From Brevirhabdus sp. (lineage in GTDB: Bacteria; Pseudomonadota; Alphaproteobacteria; Rhodobacterales; Rhodobacteraceae), in contig JAGXFH010000078.1 of NCBI GenBank assembly GCA_024637315.1, forward strand, positions 1 through 64,000: a stretch of DNA of 64,000 bases, given 5' to 3'. Shown piece by piece: positions 39,324 to 48,472 of the stretch; positions within the stretch are counted from its first letter, which is position 1; each line of letters opens with the position of its first letter. The position numbers were made by a program, and so were the translations under genes. Below the pieces are notes generated by a model. That model saw nothing but the letters and a program-made list of their open reading frames with translations. It was not told the origin of the DNA and ran no database searches.

Positions 39324-39697
39324 CCTTCGGCGTTTTCCCGCAAGACTTCCAGCGACACGATCTCCAATGCCCGCCGGTGGGTGGCGCCTAGCCGGACCTT
39401 CGGCGCGCAGCCTTCGTCATGCCCTTGCAGGAACCGACCGGCGCACAGGCACCAGTTGTCGCCCGCCTTCAGACCAGGAAACCCGAATTCTGGCCGCGGG
39501 GTCGACAGGTCGTTGCCGACATATTTCGAGAAGGCGAGGAACTCGTCCGTCATCACGGCGCAGATCGTATGGCTGCCCTGATCTTCGCGGCAGGTGTCGC
39601 ACGCGCCGTTGCGAAAGAACCCGGTCATCGGGTCGGTCGAGCAGGGCTGCAGCGTTTCGCCCAGCACGTTCAGCGATGGGTCCTTCTCCGGGGTCAT
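39320..39697 (-). CDS. DUF2237-family protein
   Basis: 125 residues, soluble. It has conserved Cys-containing signatures: LNVLGETLQPCSTDPMTGFFRNGACDT, GSHTICAVMTDEFLAFSK and GDNWCLCAGRF. This is the DUF2237 family, of unknown function; the invariant cysteines suggest metal binding or redox chemistry. It follows the serine hydrolase and pth genes on the same strand, with 4 bases before it. Confidence 0.88.
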   Translation of the reverse strand: MTPEKDPSLNVLGETLQPCSTDPMTGFFRNGACDTCREDQGSHTICAVMTDEFLAFSKYVGNDLSTPRPEFGFPGLKAGDNWCLCAGRFLQGHDEGCAPKVRLGATHRRALEIVSLEVLRENAEG

Positions 39698-39701
39698 TGG
39701 T

Positions 39702-40865
39702 CTACATCCATTCCGCGATCTTCCTCAGCATATCTATATTGTCCCCGGAAACACCAGTGTCGCGAAACCTGCGATCGGCGGCGTTGACCGCGATCACGAC
39801 ATTCTCGGACTCGTTGACATAGGTATATTGCCCATAGATACCGTTCGCATAAAATTCCCGGCTGTGGGTATCGGCCGGTATCCACCAGTGATAACCATAT
39901 AGCCGCTTGCCTGGCACGGTCGGGGCTGATGGCGTGGTCGGGGCCAAAACCCAATCGGCAGGCACCACCTGCTGCCCCAGCCACGCGCCGCCTTGCAAGA
40001 ACACCTGTCCCAGCCGCGCAAAATCCCTCGTGCGCAGGTTCAACACGCCCAGAGCGAAGGCAACGCCATGGCCGTCTGTGACGTAATAGGTTGCCTCCTT
40101 CAACTGCAAGGGCCGGATCAGCTTTTCCGACATGAGGTCGGAAATATCACGCCCCGTCGCCCCCCGGATCACCATGCCGATCACATCGGTGTCGATCGAG
40201 ACATATTGCCAAGCCGCGCCGGGCGTGTCGTCGCGCGCGCTCAGTCCGGCGGCGAAATTGTCCATCGAGCGGCCAAGCGCCAGAACCCGTCCCATCCGGT
40301 TGATGTCGGAGTCATAGTCCGGGTAGTCCTCGTCAAACCGCACGCCAGAGGCCTTGTTCAGCACATTTCGGATCGTCGCGCCCCGATAGGCGCTGCCTGC
40401 CAGTTCCGGCGCGTTTTGGGTCACCGGATCGTCGAGCGACGCAATATGCCCCCCGGCCAGTGCGATGCCCATCAGCGCCGAAAGAAAACTCTTGGCGACC
40501 GAACACGAGATCCGCCGATCCTCGGCGGTGGTGCCAAGATAGTAATTCTCGTATGTGATCTGCCCGTCCTTCAGATCGACGATGCCGGTGGCGGCGCGAT
40601 CCTCGATCCATCGCGCGGCGCCGGGCGGTAGATCGCGGGCCGGAGCAAAGGGAAGGCTTTTGGGTGCGCCACCGCCACCCGGCACTTCACGGGTCAGGAA
40701 TGCCACATCCATGTTCGAGAAGTTGAACACGCTGTTGTCTGGCTCGAAGAGCGTCTTGACGGCGACCAACCGCGCGATCCGATCGTGATAGGCAAGCGCC
40801 GCCGCCGACAGCCCAAGGGCTGCAACCAGGAGGGTCAGGGCCGCGACCTTCACGAGCCTCCGCAT
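39702..40865 (-). CDS. serine hydrolase (class C beta-lactamase fold)
   Basis: 387 residues with an N-terminal signal or anchor (VAALTLLVAALGLSAAALA), so it is exported. The S-x-x-K motif is SVAK at 122-125, inside ISCSVAKSFLSALMGIAL. YHWWIPAD and the closing FYANGIYGQYTYVN fit the penicillin-binding/esterase family of COG1680. The substrate is unknown; many members are esterases or D-amino-peptidases rather than true beta-lactamases. It begins 2 bases after pth, forming a pth-hydrolase-DUF2237 unit. Confidence 0.88.
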   Translation of the reverse strand: MRRLVKVAALTLLVAALGLSAAALAYHDRIARLVAVKTLFEPDNSVFNFSNMDVAFLTREVPGGGGAPKSLPFAPARDLPPGAARWIEDRAATGIVDLKDGQITYENYYLGTTAEDRRISCSVAKSFLSALMGIALAGGHIASLDDPVTQNAPELAGSAYRGATIRNVLNKASGVRFDEDYPDYDSDINRMGRVLALGRSMDNFAAGLSARDDTPGAAWQYVSIDTDVIGMVIRGATGRDISDLMSEKLIRPLQLKEATYYVTDGHGVAFALGVLNLRTRDFARLGQVFLQGGAWLGQQVVPADWVLAPTTPSAPTVPGKRLYGYHWWIPADTHSREFYANGIYGQYTYVNESENVVIAVNAADRRFRDTGVSGDNIDMLRKIAEWM

Positions 40866-40867
40866 GG

Positions 40868-41557
40868 TCAGTCCTTCCCGAACCGGTCCAGCAGTCTTTG
40901 CAACCGCGACCTTGTGTCGGGTTTCGGCACTTTTTCGGCCGCCGCCGTGGTTGGTTCGACCTGCTTGGCCGGTATTGAAGCCACCCTGGGAGGGTTCACC
41001 TGCAACGCGACGGCGTTCATGAACCCGCCAGTGTCGCCTTCAGCCAGCTTCGCCGCCCCCTGCGACACACCGCGGATCAGATCATCTAGCCAGTCCTCAT
41101 CCGCCTTGGCGAAATCATGCAAGACATATGTCGCCACCCGGTCCTTGTGGCCCGGATGCCCGATGCCGAGACGTACGCGGTTATAGGCCTCGCCCAGATG
41201 CGAATGCAGCGACCGCAGCCCGTTATGCCCGGCATGGCCGCCGCCGGTCTTGACCCGGCACTTGCCGGGGGCGAGGTCCAGTTCGTCATGGAAAACCGTC
41301 ACCTGCCCGGGGTCGATCTTGTAAAATCTCATTGCCTCGCCGACCGATTGGCCAGAAAGGTTCATGAAGGTCTCGGGCTTCAATAGCACCACCTTCTGGG
41401 TGCCAAGCCGGCCATCGGCCACGACACCGCTGAATTTCGACCGCCACGGCGTGAATCCATGATCCTCGGCGATCCTGTCGACCGCCATGTAGCCGATATT
41501 ATGCCGGTTCCGAGCGTATTTTGCTCCGGGATTACCAAGGCCGACAAAGAGTTTCAT
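40868..41557 (-). CDS. pth: peptidyl-tRNA hydrolase
   Basis: About 229 residues. It recycles tRNA from peptidyl-tRNA that drops off the ribosome. The start is MKLFVGLGNPGAKYARNRHNIGY with the catalytic His, followed by LLKPETFMNLSGQSV, VFHDELDLAPGKCRVK and GGGHAGHNGLRS. A C-terminal extension of about 40 residues rich in Pro, Thr and Lys is common in alphaproteobacteria. I took the ATG at 41557, since a longer frame adds unrelated sequence. Its usual neighbour rplY is 2.6 kb away. Confidence 0.95.
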   Translation of the reverse strand: MKLFVGLGNPGAKYARNRHNIGYMAVDRIAEDHGFTPWRSKFSGVVADGRLGTQKVVLLKPETFMNLSGQSVGEAMRFYKIDPGQVTVFHDELDLAPGKCRVKTGGGHAGHNGLRSLHSHLGEAYNRVRLGIGHPGHKDRVATYVLHDFAKADEDWLDDLIRGVSQGAAKLAEGDTGGFMNAVALQVNPPRVASIPAKQVEPTTAAAEKVPKPDTRSRLQRLLDRFGKD

Positions 41558-41659
41558 TCCCGCATTCCCCGACTGGACCGAGTTGCGCTCAGCCCCTAAC
41601 CTGACACTTGGCGGCAGGATAGGCCGGGGCAGCCGGCGATGCAACGAAGGGCAGGGCAG

Positions 41660-42337
41660 ATGCAGGACTTCATCCTCAAGGGCATTGCGCTTCGCATTCC
41701 TGACCAGTGCCTTGGCCCGACGTTGATCGAGGCGCTGAAATCGGGGCGCTACGAACATTCCGAGGCGGCGGCGCTTGAACGCCATCTTCAACCCGGCGAC
41801 CGGGTGCTCGATCTGGGGGCCGGGGCGGGCTATCTCTCATGCCTCGCTGCCCGGATTGTCGGCGGCGCGAATGTCACGGCGGTCGAGGCAAATCCCGACA
41901 TGATCGCCGCGATCCGTGCCAATCTGGATGCGAACGAGGCGACCGCGACCCGGCTGATCGAAGGTGCGATCGTGCCAGAAAGCCACGCCGGCGACACTGT
42001 CCGGTTCCGCCGCAATGCCGCGTTCTGGGCGGCTGCGCTGGCCGAGGACGGCGCCGGGCCGGGCGGCCGCATCTCGGAGGTCGCCGCCCTCCGGCTTGGC
42101 CCGCTGCTGGCCGAGCACCGCCCCAGCGTGGTGATCATGGATATCGAGGGCGCTGAGGCCCGGCTTGCGGACATGAAATGGCCGGGCCATGTCCGGCTTC
42201 TGGTGATGGAGATCCATACCGGGCGCTATGACGGGCGGGCGCTCAAACGTCTTTTCGACGGATTGTCGGCCTCGGACATGACTTACATGCCCTGGGGATC
42301 ACGCGGCGAAACGCTGGTCTTTCAGCGCGTCGGGTAG
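41660..42337 (+). CDS. FkbM-type methyltransferase
   Basis: About 225 residues. The SAM motif VLDLGAGAGYLSCLAARI is followed by VTAVEANPDMIAAIRANLDAN and the late motif SVVIMDIEGAEARL. This is the pattern of FkbM-family methyltransferases, which often modify sugars or small molecules. The target is unknown. The Met at 41660 fits the homology best; the frame starts 7 codons earlier. It sits alone, convergent with nothing on its right for 580 bases. Confidence 0.85.
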   Translation: MQDFILKGIALRIPDQCLGPTLIEALKSGRYEHSEAAALERHLQPGDRVLDLGAGAGYLSCLAARIVGGANVTAVEANPDMIAAIRANLDANEATATRLIEGAIVPESHAGDTVRFRRNAAFWAAALAEDGAGPGGRISEVAALRLGPLLAEHRPSVVIMDIEGAEARLADMKWPGHVRLLVMEIHTGRYDGRALKRLFDGLSASDMTYMPWGSRGETLVFQRVG

Positions 42338-42916
42338 GTTCGGGAAGGGGGGGCGGAGTTCCGCCGCTGGAACCGATAGGGCGTCCACATGTGGACGCCG
42401 AGGGAAAACCTTCAGGAACAATGGGTTGACGATTTTCGTTTGGACGTTGTTAACCGAATCGATGTGGCGGGCGGTGGGGGTGGACACAAGGGATGGGAAA
42501 CCCGTGCCAAAGTGAAGAAGGAGAACGGACGGGGCGGCGTGCAGCGAAGCCGGGCCATGAGCCGAAAATCGACGCCCGCAATCAGCATCGGGTGGCATTG
42601 CCGGCAAGGCCACAGAACCTTGACAGAATGCAGTGTCAGTGTCCGCCTTGCGAAGACCGTGTCGAAAAAAACCGGCCGCTGAAAATCGCGCGCAAAGTTT
42701 GCAATACCATTCCGCCAGAGGGCGCCTTGGCAAACAGGGTTTCCGAAACAACGCTTCGGTGGGAAGACGTTCTGCCGATTTGACCTTTTTGGTCCGGGCG
42801 CCGAGTTTTTCAATGGTATCCGGACCAAACCGCCATTGGGCGCGGGTCTTTGATGATACCGACATTCGGGTCGCTAAGAGGCAGGACGCGCATTGCGAAT
42901 TGCGCAATCTGAGAGG
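42338..42916. other. 580-base gap without a supported gene
   Basis: Short open frames on both strands have no plausible start sites or protein-like composition. The notable item is a perfect 20-base palindrome at 42380-42399. The right end, just before 42917, carries GAGAGG, the ribosome site of the EamA gene. The gap is long for this otherwise compact chromosome and could hide a small RNA or a decayed gene. Confidence 0.5.
42380..42399. repeat. perfect 20-bp palindrome
   Basis: The two 10-base halves are exact reverse complements, centred on CACATGTG, 43 bases after the FkbM stop. It has no T-run. A dimeric repressor operator or a hairpin are both possible. Confidence 0.6.
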
Positions 42917-43978
42917 ATGGCAGCCTCGTCAGATATAGCCGTACCGCCGCTGTCCCGCACGCTTCAGGGGATTGGCTGTGTGATTGCCGGGATGATCCTG
43001 TTTGTCGGGCAGGATGTCCTGATGAAGGACATGCTGACATACTACCCGGTTTGGATGCTGATCTTCACCCGTTCGGTCATCGCCCTGCTGACCCTGCTTC
43101 CGCTGGTTCTGTGGCTCGGGGCACCGCACCGCATCCTCAGCCCCCTGTGGCCGTGGTATCTGGCGCGGGCCATGCTGTTCGCCTCTGGCTTCTCGATGTT
43201 CTACGCAGCCTTCCCTTTCATGGGACTGGCTGAGGTCACAACGCTGTTCTTCGCTGCGCCTCTCATGACAGCGACGCTTGCAGCGCTGTTCCTGCAGGAG
43301 AAGGTCGGACTGCACCGTGCTGCGGCGCTGCTGGTCGGGTTCGCAGGTGTTGTCATCGCGATGAACCCGACAGGCGACAGGTTCGGCTGGATCGCAGTTC
43401 TGCCGCTTCTGTGCGCACTCACCTACGCAATCAGCCAGATCATCGTCCGCAGGATCGGAGAGCAGGACACCTCGCTGACCATCGGTCTCTATACGATCTC
43501 GTTTTCGGGTGTCCTGATCGTACCGATGGGATTTGCGGTGTCGAAGTTGATCCTGGTCACGCCGGAGCTGAACCACCTGCGGATGGACTGGCCGGTGCCG
43601 GAAGCGGAGGGCATTGCCATGCTTGCCTTGCTGGGAGGCATCGGGACGGTGGCCTACACGCTTGTTTCCCGCGCCTATCAGATCGCCAGTGCCAGCGCGA
43701 TTGCACCTTTCGATTACAGTTATCTGCCTCTGGCGGCGATCATCGCCTATCTGCTGTGGGGAGAGGTGCCGCCCCACACGACTTTCGCAGGGATGGTGCT
43801 GATCGTGGCGAGCGGGATGTACACCGCATATCGCGAACTGCGCGTCCACCGCGCCGCCGATGATCGTCCACCCATCGCCCAGACCGTCTTTACCCCCGGC
43901 GGACCCGCGGCGGTGCTGGCGGATGCGTTGGATGCCGAGGCGGCGGACCTGGACGAGGCTGACGAAAAGCCGAGTTGA
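42917..43978 (+). CDS. EamA/DMT-family transporter
   Basis: About 353 residues. Ten predicted helices in two EamA repeats (about 10-150 and 160-300) are followed by a soluble, acidic C-terminal tail of about 50 residues (ALDAEAADLDEADE). I took the ATG at 42917, with GAGAGG directly upstream. It is an inner-membrane exporter of unknown substrate. The acidic tail is longer than usual for this family. A bidirectional terminator separates it from convergent rplY. Confidence 0.9.
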   Translation: MAASSDIAVPPLSRTLQGIGCVIAGMILFVGQDVLMKDMLTYYPVWMLIFTRSVIALLTLLPLVLWLGAPHRILSPLWPWYLARAMLFASGFSMFYAAFPFMGLAEVTTLFFAAPLMTATLAALFLQEKVGLHRAAALLVGFAGVVIAMNPTGDRFGWIAVLPLLCALTYAISQIIVRRIGEQDTSLTIGLYTISFSGVLIVPMGFAVSKLILVTPELNHLRMDWPVPEAEGIAMLALLGGIGTVAYTLVSRAYQIASASAIAPFDYSYLPLAAIIAYLLWGEVPPHTTFAGMVLIVASGMYTAYRELRVHRAADDRPPIAQTVFTPGGPAAVLADALDAEAADLDEADEKPS

Positions 43979-44045
43979 ACGAGCGGCCGCTGCGGCGCAG
44001 GCCATTGGCCCCTGCGCGCCACCGCATGTCCGGTGTGAAACGAAA

Positions 44046-44068
44046 AACGCGCCCCGTCGGGGCGCGTT
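44046..44068. terminator. bidirectional terminator between EamA gene and rplY
   Basis: AACGCGCCCC (44046-44055) pairs with GGGGCGCGTT (44059-44068) over a 3-base loop. A-rich sequence precedes it and T-containing sequence follows. Confidence 0.85.
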
Positions 44069-44140
44069 CTGGTCTTCCAGAGGTCGCTCGGAGCCGGCAT
44101 TGCGGTGCGGGCCGGACCCTTGGCTGGCCGAATGACCGGA

Positions 44141-44800
44141 TCAGTCGTCGTCGCCCTGCGCGGTCGCTTCGACCTCGTCGGCGGCGACCTCTTCGGTCTC
44201 TTCGGCCTCTTCGTCGTCAGCCGAGCGCAGGCTTGACGGCGCGGCGATGTTGGCGATCACGAAATTCCGCGGGATCGTCTTCTTCGCCCCTTCCGGCAGG
44301 ATGATGTCGTCGACATGCACCACGTCGCCGATATCGAGACCGGTCAGGTCGACCGTCAGGTGATCGGGAATATCCGCCGCGGTCACTTCCAGTTCGACCT
44401 CGGGACGGACCACGACCAATGTGCCGCCACGCTTCAGGCCGGGGGCCTGCTCGTGATTCTCGAAGTTCACATGGATGAACAGCGAGATTTGGCTGGTCCG
44501 GCGTAGGCGCATCAGGTCCAGATGCGTCGGCAGGTCCTTGACCACGTCGCGCTGGACGCTGCGGCAGATCACCCGCACGTCGTCATGGCCGTCAACCTTG
44601 AGGTTGAACAGCGTCGACAGGAAGCGGCCCGCCTTCAGACGCTTGATCAGCGCGTTGTAGTTGATGTTGATCGGCAGCGGGTCAACGCCGCCACCGTAAA
44701 CAATGCCAGGTACGACGCCGGAACGGCGGGCTTGACGGGCGGCCCCCTTGCCTGTCCCCGTCCGTACCGTGGCGACGAGATCCGGGATCTCTCCAGCCAT
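44141..44800 (-). CDS. rplY: 50S ribosomal protein L25 (CTC form)
   Basis: 219 residues, the long CTC form: the 5S-rRNA-binding L25 domain ([30 protein letters not shown], then [16 protein letters not shown]) plus the C-terminal TL5-type domain ([27 protein letters not shown]) and an acidic tail. The ATG at 44800 starts at the conserved N-terminus ([10 protein letters not shown]). In most relatives pth follows directly; here FkbM and EamA genes on the other strand lie between. Confidence 0.95.
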   Translation of the reverse strand: MAGEIPDLVATVRTGTGKGAARQARRSGVVPGIVYGGGVDPLPININYNALIKRLKAGRFLSTLFNLKVDGHDDVRVICRSVQRDVVKDLPTHLDLMRLRRTSQISLFIHVNFENHEQAPGLKRGGTLVVVRPEVELEVTAADIPDHLTVDLTGLDIGDVVHVDDIILPEGAKKTIPRNFVIANIAAPSSLRSADDEEAEETEEVAADEVEATAQGDDD

Positions 44801-44973
44801 GGGTATTCTCCAATGTTAGGGCGGATATCCTCCAAGGGTGCATATCCGCGTGAAGTCGCGCGTATAGGGCAGATGCGCGGGCTTGAAAAGACCGAATCCG
44901 CACCCGCCCGCGCTTGTCAGTCCGCATCCTCGGCGGTATCGCTGACGCCAGACCCACCGGCCAGGACATCCGC

Positions 44974-46122
44974 ATGTCGATCCTCAATGCCATGCGGATT
45001 TCCCGCGCACCGATTGCCTCGCTGACCGCCATTGGCGTGATCTGGGGCGGCCTGGCCGGGTTCGTCCCCGATATCAAGGCCGCGGTCGATGCCAGCGATG
45101 CCGGGCTTGGCGCGGCGCTGGTCATGTCGGCGGTCGGCTCGATCACCTCGATGTATCTTGCCCCCCGCATCGGCGACGCGCTGGGCCGCGTCGCGCTGCC
45201 GGTCCTGGGCGCGCTGCTGTGCCTTGCCTTCTTCTACCCGCTGATGGCCGGCAGCGTCGTGGCGCTCGGGTTGGCGCTGTTCGGCATGGGCGCCAGCGTG
45301 GCGATGCTGGACATCACCGCCAACGTGCGGATTTCCGCGCTGGAGAACCGCCACGGCCTGCATCTGATGAACGTCAGCCACGCGATGTTCTCGGTGGCTT
45401 TCGCACTGACCGCGCTGATCGCGGTCCTGGCCCGCAAGGCCGGGCTGGGGCCGGAAGAGGTCTTTCCGATCCTGGCGCTGATCTGCCTGGCGCTGGTGCT
45501 GCCGATGTGGGAAGGCGGTGGCCGCCTTGCCCCGCCGGCACCGGACGCGAACGACACCCGCTCGAGCGCGACGCCCTGGCCCGCGATCCTGCTGACCGCG
45601 CTGGTCCTGTTCGCCGCCTTCGTCGGAGAGAACGCGACCGAGGCGTGGTCTGCCCTGCATATCGAGCGCACCCTGGGCGGCGCGGCCGGAGAGGGCAGTT
45701 TGGGTCCGTTCATGCTGGGCCTGACGATGGCGTTCGGGCGGTTCTCGGGGCAGTTCGTCGCCGACCGGCTGGGCGAGGCGCGGTTGATCCTGTGGTCGGC
45801 GGTGCTGGGCGTCATCGGCGCGCTGATCATCGCCGCGGCGCCGACCCAGGCCACCGTGCTGGTCGGTGTCGCCATCCTCGGTCTTGGCGTGGCGACGATC
45901 GTGCCCTCGGCCAATTCGATCCTCGGCAAACTGGTGCGCGAGGAACAGCGCAGCCACGCCATATCCCGCGCCTGGATGGCCGGCATGCTGGGCTTCTTTC
46001 TGGGGCCGGCGATGATGGGCGGCCTGGCGGAATTGTTCGGGCTGCGCGTCTCTTTCGCCGCGGTCGCGCTGGTCGTCGCCGCGATCATCCCCGCCGTGCT
46101 GGCGCTGGCGCGACGGCGGTAG
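44974..46122 (+). CDS. major facilitator superfamily transporter
   Basis: About 382 residues with twelve predicted helices. MFS hallmarks are a conserved loop after helix 2 (APRIGDALGRV) and its repeat after helix 8 (GQFVADRLGEAR). The substrate is unknown. I took the ATG at 44974, since earlier codons lack homology. It ends in a strong palindromic terminator. Confidence 0.88.
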   Translation: MSILNAMRISRAPIASLTAIGVIWGGLAGFVPDIKAAVDASDAGLGAALVMSAVGSITSMYLAPRIGDALGRVALPVLGALLCLAFFYPLMAGSVVALGLALFGMGASVAMLDITANVRISALENRHGLHLMNVSHAMFSVAFALTALIAVLARKAGLGPEEVFPILALICLALVLPMWEGGGRLAPPAPDANDTRSSATPWPAILLTALVLFAAFVGENATEAWSALHIERTLGGAAGEGSLGPFMLGLTMAFGRFSGQFVADRLGEARLILWSAVLGVIGALIIAAAPTQATVLVGVAILGLGVATIVPSANSILGKLVREEQRSHAISRAWMAGMLGFFLGPAMMGGLAELFGLRVSFAAVALVVAAIIPAVLALARRR

Positions 46123-46137
46123 AGGGCCGGTCCGGTT

Positions 46138-46161
46138 TCGCCGCGCCCGCGGGCGCGGCGA
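46138..46161. terminator. 24-bp perfect palindrome after MFS gene
   Basis: The 12-base halves (TCGCCGCGCCCG and its reverse complement) are exact. It lies 16 bases after the MFS stop. It is very GC-rich and lacks a T-run, so it may act with the second hairpin that follows. Confidence 0.65.
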
Positions 46162-46166
46162 CAGGC

Positions 46167-46200
46167 AAGGGGGCGCTGCCCCCTTGGACCCCCGGGATAT
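46167..46200. repeat. GC-hairpin intergenic element
   Basis: AAGGGGGC and GCCCCCTT (46167-46174, 46178-46185) form a hairpin, followed by GGACCCCCGGGATATTT. Elements of this shape are scattered between genes in many Rhodobacterales genomes, where they probably end transcripts. The genome-wide repetition is recalled, not tested. Confidence 0.55.
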
Positions 46201-46291
46201 TTATCGACGAATGAGAAGGGCAGGAGGGGTCCTGCCTGGTCGGCTCGCACAGATCCCCGCCGGGCGCATCGCGGTGCGGCCGGGCCGCGGC

Positions 46292-47455
46292 TTACGCCCA
46301 GTCGCCTTCGAACCCCTTGGGCACCAGCAGGATATCCCGCCCGACCCTGGTGATGTCGCGCTGCCCGCAGAGCGCCATCGACACGTCCAGTTCCTTGCGG
46401 ATCACCTCCAGCGCGCGTGTCACCCCGGCCTCGCCCATCGCGCCCAGCCCGTAGACATAGGAGCGTCCGACATAGGTGCCCCTGGCGCCCATCGCGACCG
46501 CCTTGAGCACGTCCTGACCTGACCGGATACCGCTGTCCAGATGCACCTCGATCTTGTCGCCCACGGCATCCATCACCGCAGGCAGGGCGCGGATCGAGGA
46601 CAGCGCCCCGTCAAGCTGTCGCCCGCCGTGGTTCGACACGACGATCGCATCGGCCCCGACATTCAGCGCCTGTTTCGCATCCTCGGGGTCGATGATCCCC
46701 TTCAGGATCACCTTGCCGCCCCACATCTTGCGAAACTCGGCGATCCGGTTCCAGTCGAGCGACGGATCGAAGGCCTCGGCGGTCCAGGAGGACAGCGAGG
46801 ACGGATCCGAGACGCCCCTGGCATGGCCGACGATATTGCCGAAGGACCGCCGCCTGGTGCCCAGCATCTCGAGCCCCCAGCCGACCTTGGTCATCATGTT
46901 GGCGATGGATTTCGCGGTCAGCTTCGGCGGCGCGCTCAACCCGTTCTTCAGATCCTTGTGGCGTTGCCCCAGAACCTGCAGATCGACGGTGATCACGACC
47001 GCCGAGCAGCCCGCCGCCCGCGCCCGGTCGAACAGCCGCCGCATGAAATCGTCGTCCTTCAGCGTGTAGACCTGAAACCAGAACGGCCGGGTCGTGGCCT
47101 CCGCCACATCCTCGATCGAGCAGATCGACATCGTCGACAGGGTGAACGGCACACCTGCCTTCTCGGCGGCGCGCGCGGCCTTGATCTCGCCGTCCGCCGA
47201 CTGCATCCCGGTCAGGCCGACGGGGGCCAGGGCCACCGGCATCGACACATCCTCGCCGATCATCCGGGTCTTCAGGCTGCGCCCGGCCATGTCCATCGCC
47301 ACCCGCTGGCGCAGGCGGATCTTCTGGAAATCGTCGGTATTGTCGCGGAAGGTCTGTTCGGTCCAGCTGCCGCTTTCGCAGTAGTCATAGAACATCTTCG
47401 GAACCCGGCGGCGGTAGATCGCCTTGAGGTCGTCGATATTGGTGATGACGGGCAT
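46292..47455 (-). CDS. lldD: FMN-dependent L-lactate dehydrogenase
   Basis: 387 residues. This alpha-hydroxy-acid dehydrogenase oxidises L-lactate to pyruvate and passes electrons to the respiratory chain. Motifs: YDYCESGSWTEQTF near the N-terminus, WFQVY..KD, IVITVDLQVLGQR-like VVITVDLQVLGQRHKD, KGIIDPEDA and the active-site SNHGGRQLDG with its base His. HLDSGIRSGQDVLKA and MGARGTYVGRSYVYGLGAMG complete the FMN phosphate site. I chose MPVITNIDD at 47455; the frame extends 19 codons upstream. Glycolate or mandelate oxidation cannot be excluded. Confidence 0.88.
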   Translation of the reverse strand: MPVITNIDDLKAIYRRRVPKMFYDYCESGSWTEQTFRDNTDDFQKIRLRQRVAMDMAGRSLKTRMIGEDVSMPVALAPVGLTGMQSADGEIKAARAAEKAGVPFTLSTMSICSIEDVAEATTRPFWFQVYTLKDDDFMRRLFDRARAAGCSAVVITVDLQVLGQRHKDLKNGLSAPPKLTAKSIANMMTKVGWGLEMLGTRRRSFGNIVGHARGVSDPSSLSSWTAEAFDPSLDWNRIAEFRKMWGGKVILKGIIDPEDAKQALNVGADAIVVSNHGGRQLDGALSSIRALPAVMDAVGDKIEVHLDSGIRSGQDVLKAVAMGARGTYVGRSYVYGLGAMGEAGVTRALEVIRKELDVSMALCGQRDITRVGRDILLVPKGFEGDWA

Positions 47456-47581
47456 CGGCGGTCCTTCCCTGACTGGTCCGAAATCCCTACCCTTGGAAGC
47501 TGCGCGTGACAATCATGCAGATGGCCCGGCGCCGCGGTTCGGGTTAGCAGGGGCAGGAACCGGAACGAGGGACAACGGCAC

Positions 47582-48355
47582 ATGGACATCATCCAGATCG
47601 GCATTCTGGCCAGCCTCGGGGCCGGGCTGATGACCGGCGTCGGCGCGATCCCGGTGCTGTTCGGGCGCACGATCTCGCGGCGCGCGAATGATACGCTGCT
47701 GGGGTTCGCCGCCGGGGTGATGATCTCGGCATCCTACTTTTCGCTGATCTTGCCCGGCATCGAAGCGGCGACCGACCAGCATGGCAGCGTGACCATCGCG
47801 GCCTTCATCGCGGCGGGCGGGCTTGCGCTGGGCGCGCTGGCCGTGGCGCTGATGAACGAGATGCTGCCGCACGAGCATTTCATCGCGGGGCGCGAAGGGT
47901 CGGACGCTGTGGCGCTGTCGAAGATCTGGTTGTTCGTGATCGCCATCACGATCCACAATTTCCCCGAGGGCATGGCCGTTGGCATCGGCTTTGGCGGCGG
48001 CAATGTCGCCAACGGAATGACGTTGGCCACCGGCATCGGCCTGCAGAACGCCCCCGAGGGGCTGGCCGTCGCGGTGGCGCTGCGCGGGCAGGGTTATTCC
48101 AGGCTTGCCGCCTTCGGCGTCGCGCTTGCGACCGGGCTGGTCGAGCCTGTGGGCGGCGCCGTCGGTGTCTTGGCGATCCATGCCTCGGAACTCTTGCTGC
48201 CGTGGGGCCTGACCTTCGCCGCCGGCGCGATGATCTACATCATCAGCCACGAGATCATCCCCGAAACCCACCGCCACGGCCACCAGAATGCCGCCACCAC
48301 CGGGCTGGTGATCGGGCTGATCCTGATGATGGTGCTGGACGTAACGCTGGGCTGA
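47582..48355 (+). CDS. ZIP-family metal transporter
   Basis: 257 residues with about eight helices. The metal-binding helices are intact: IAITIHNFPEGMAVGIGFGGG (helix 4 H-N-x-P-E-G) and GIGLQNAPEGLAVAVAL (helix 5), and helix 6-8 contain ISHEIIPETH. Members import zinc, iron or manganese in bacteria. No metal regulator or partner is adjacent. It is divergent from lldD. Confidence 0.9.
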   Translation: MDIIQIGILASLGAGLMTGVGAIPVLFGRTISRRANDTLLGFAAGVMISASYFSLILPGIEAATDQHGSVTIAAFIAAGGLALGALAVALMNEMLPHEHFIAGREGSDAVALSKIWLFVIAITIHNFPEGMAVGIGFGGGNVANGMTLATGIGLQNAPEGLAVAVALRGQGYSRLAAFGVALATGLVEPVGGAVGVLAIHASELLLPWGLTFAAGAMIYIISHEIIPETHRHGHQNAATTGLVIGLILMMVLDVTLG

Positions 48356-48472
48356 AGCGTTTCGGGCAAGGGATTGAATCGGAATTGCCCGGCCTCTCGC
48401 GGCGCTCGAACGCGAAGTCCGTTGCTTTTCCGTCTCAACTGTTTCGCGAACCGCTGCAGGCGCGACGGCGGA

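Noticed and set aside
39702-40865. Serine hydrolase as a beta-lactamase resistance gene
   Set aside because: Only the fold and S-x-x-K are visible; most such proteins are not lactamases, and context is housekeeping.
42389-42682. 97-residue plus-strand frame in the gap after the FkbM gene
   Set aside because: No ribosome site, low-complexity Gly/Arg/Lys composition and overlap with equally long frames on other frames.
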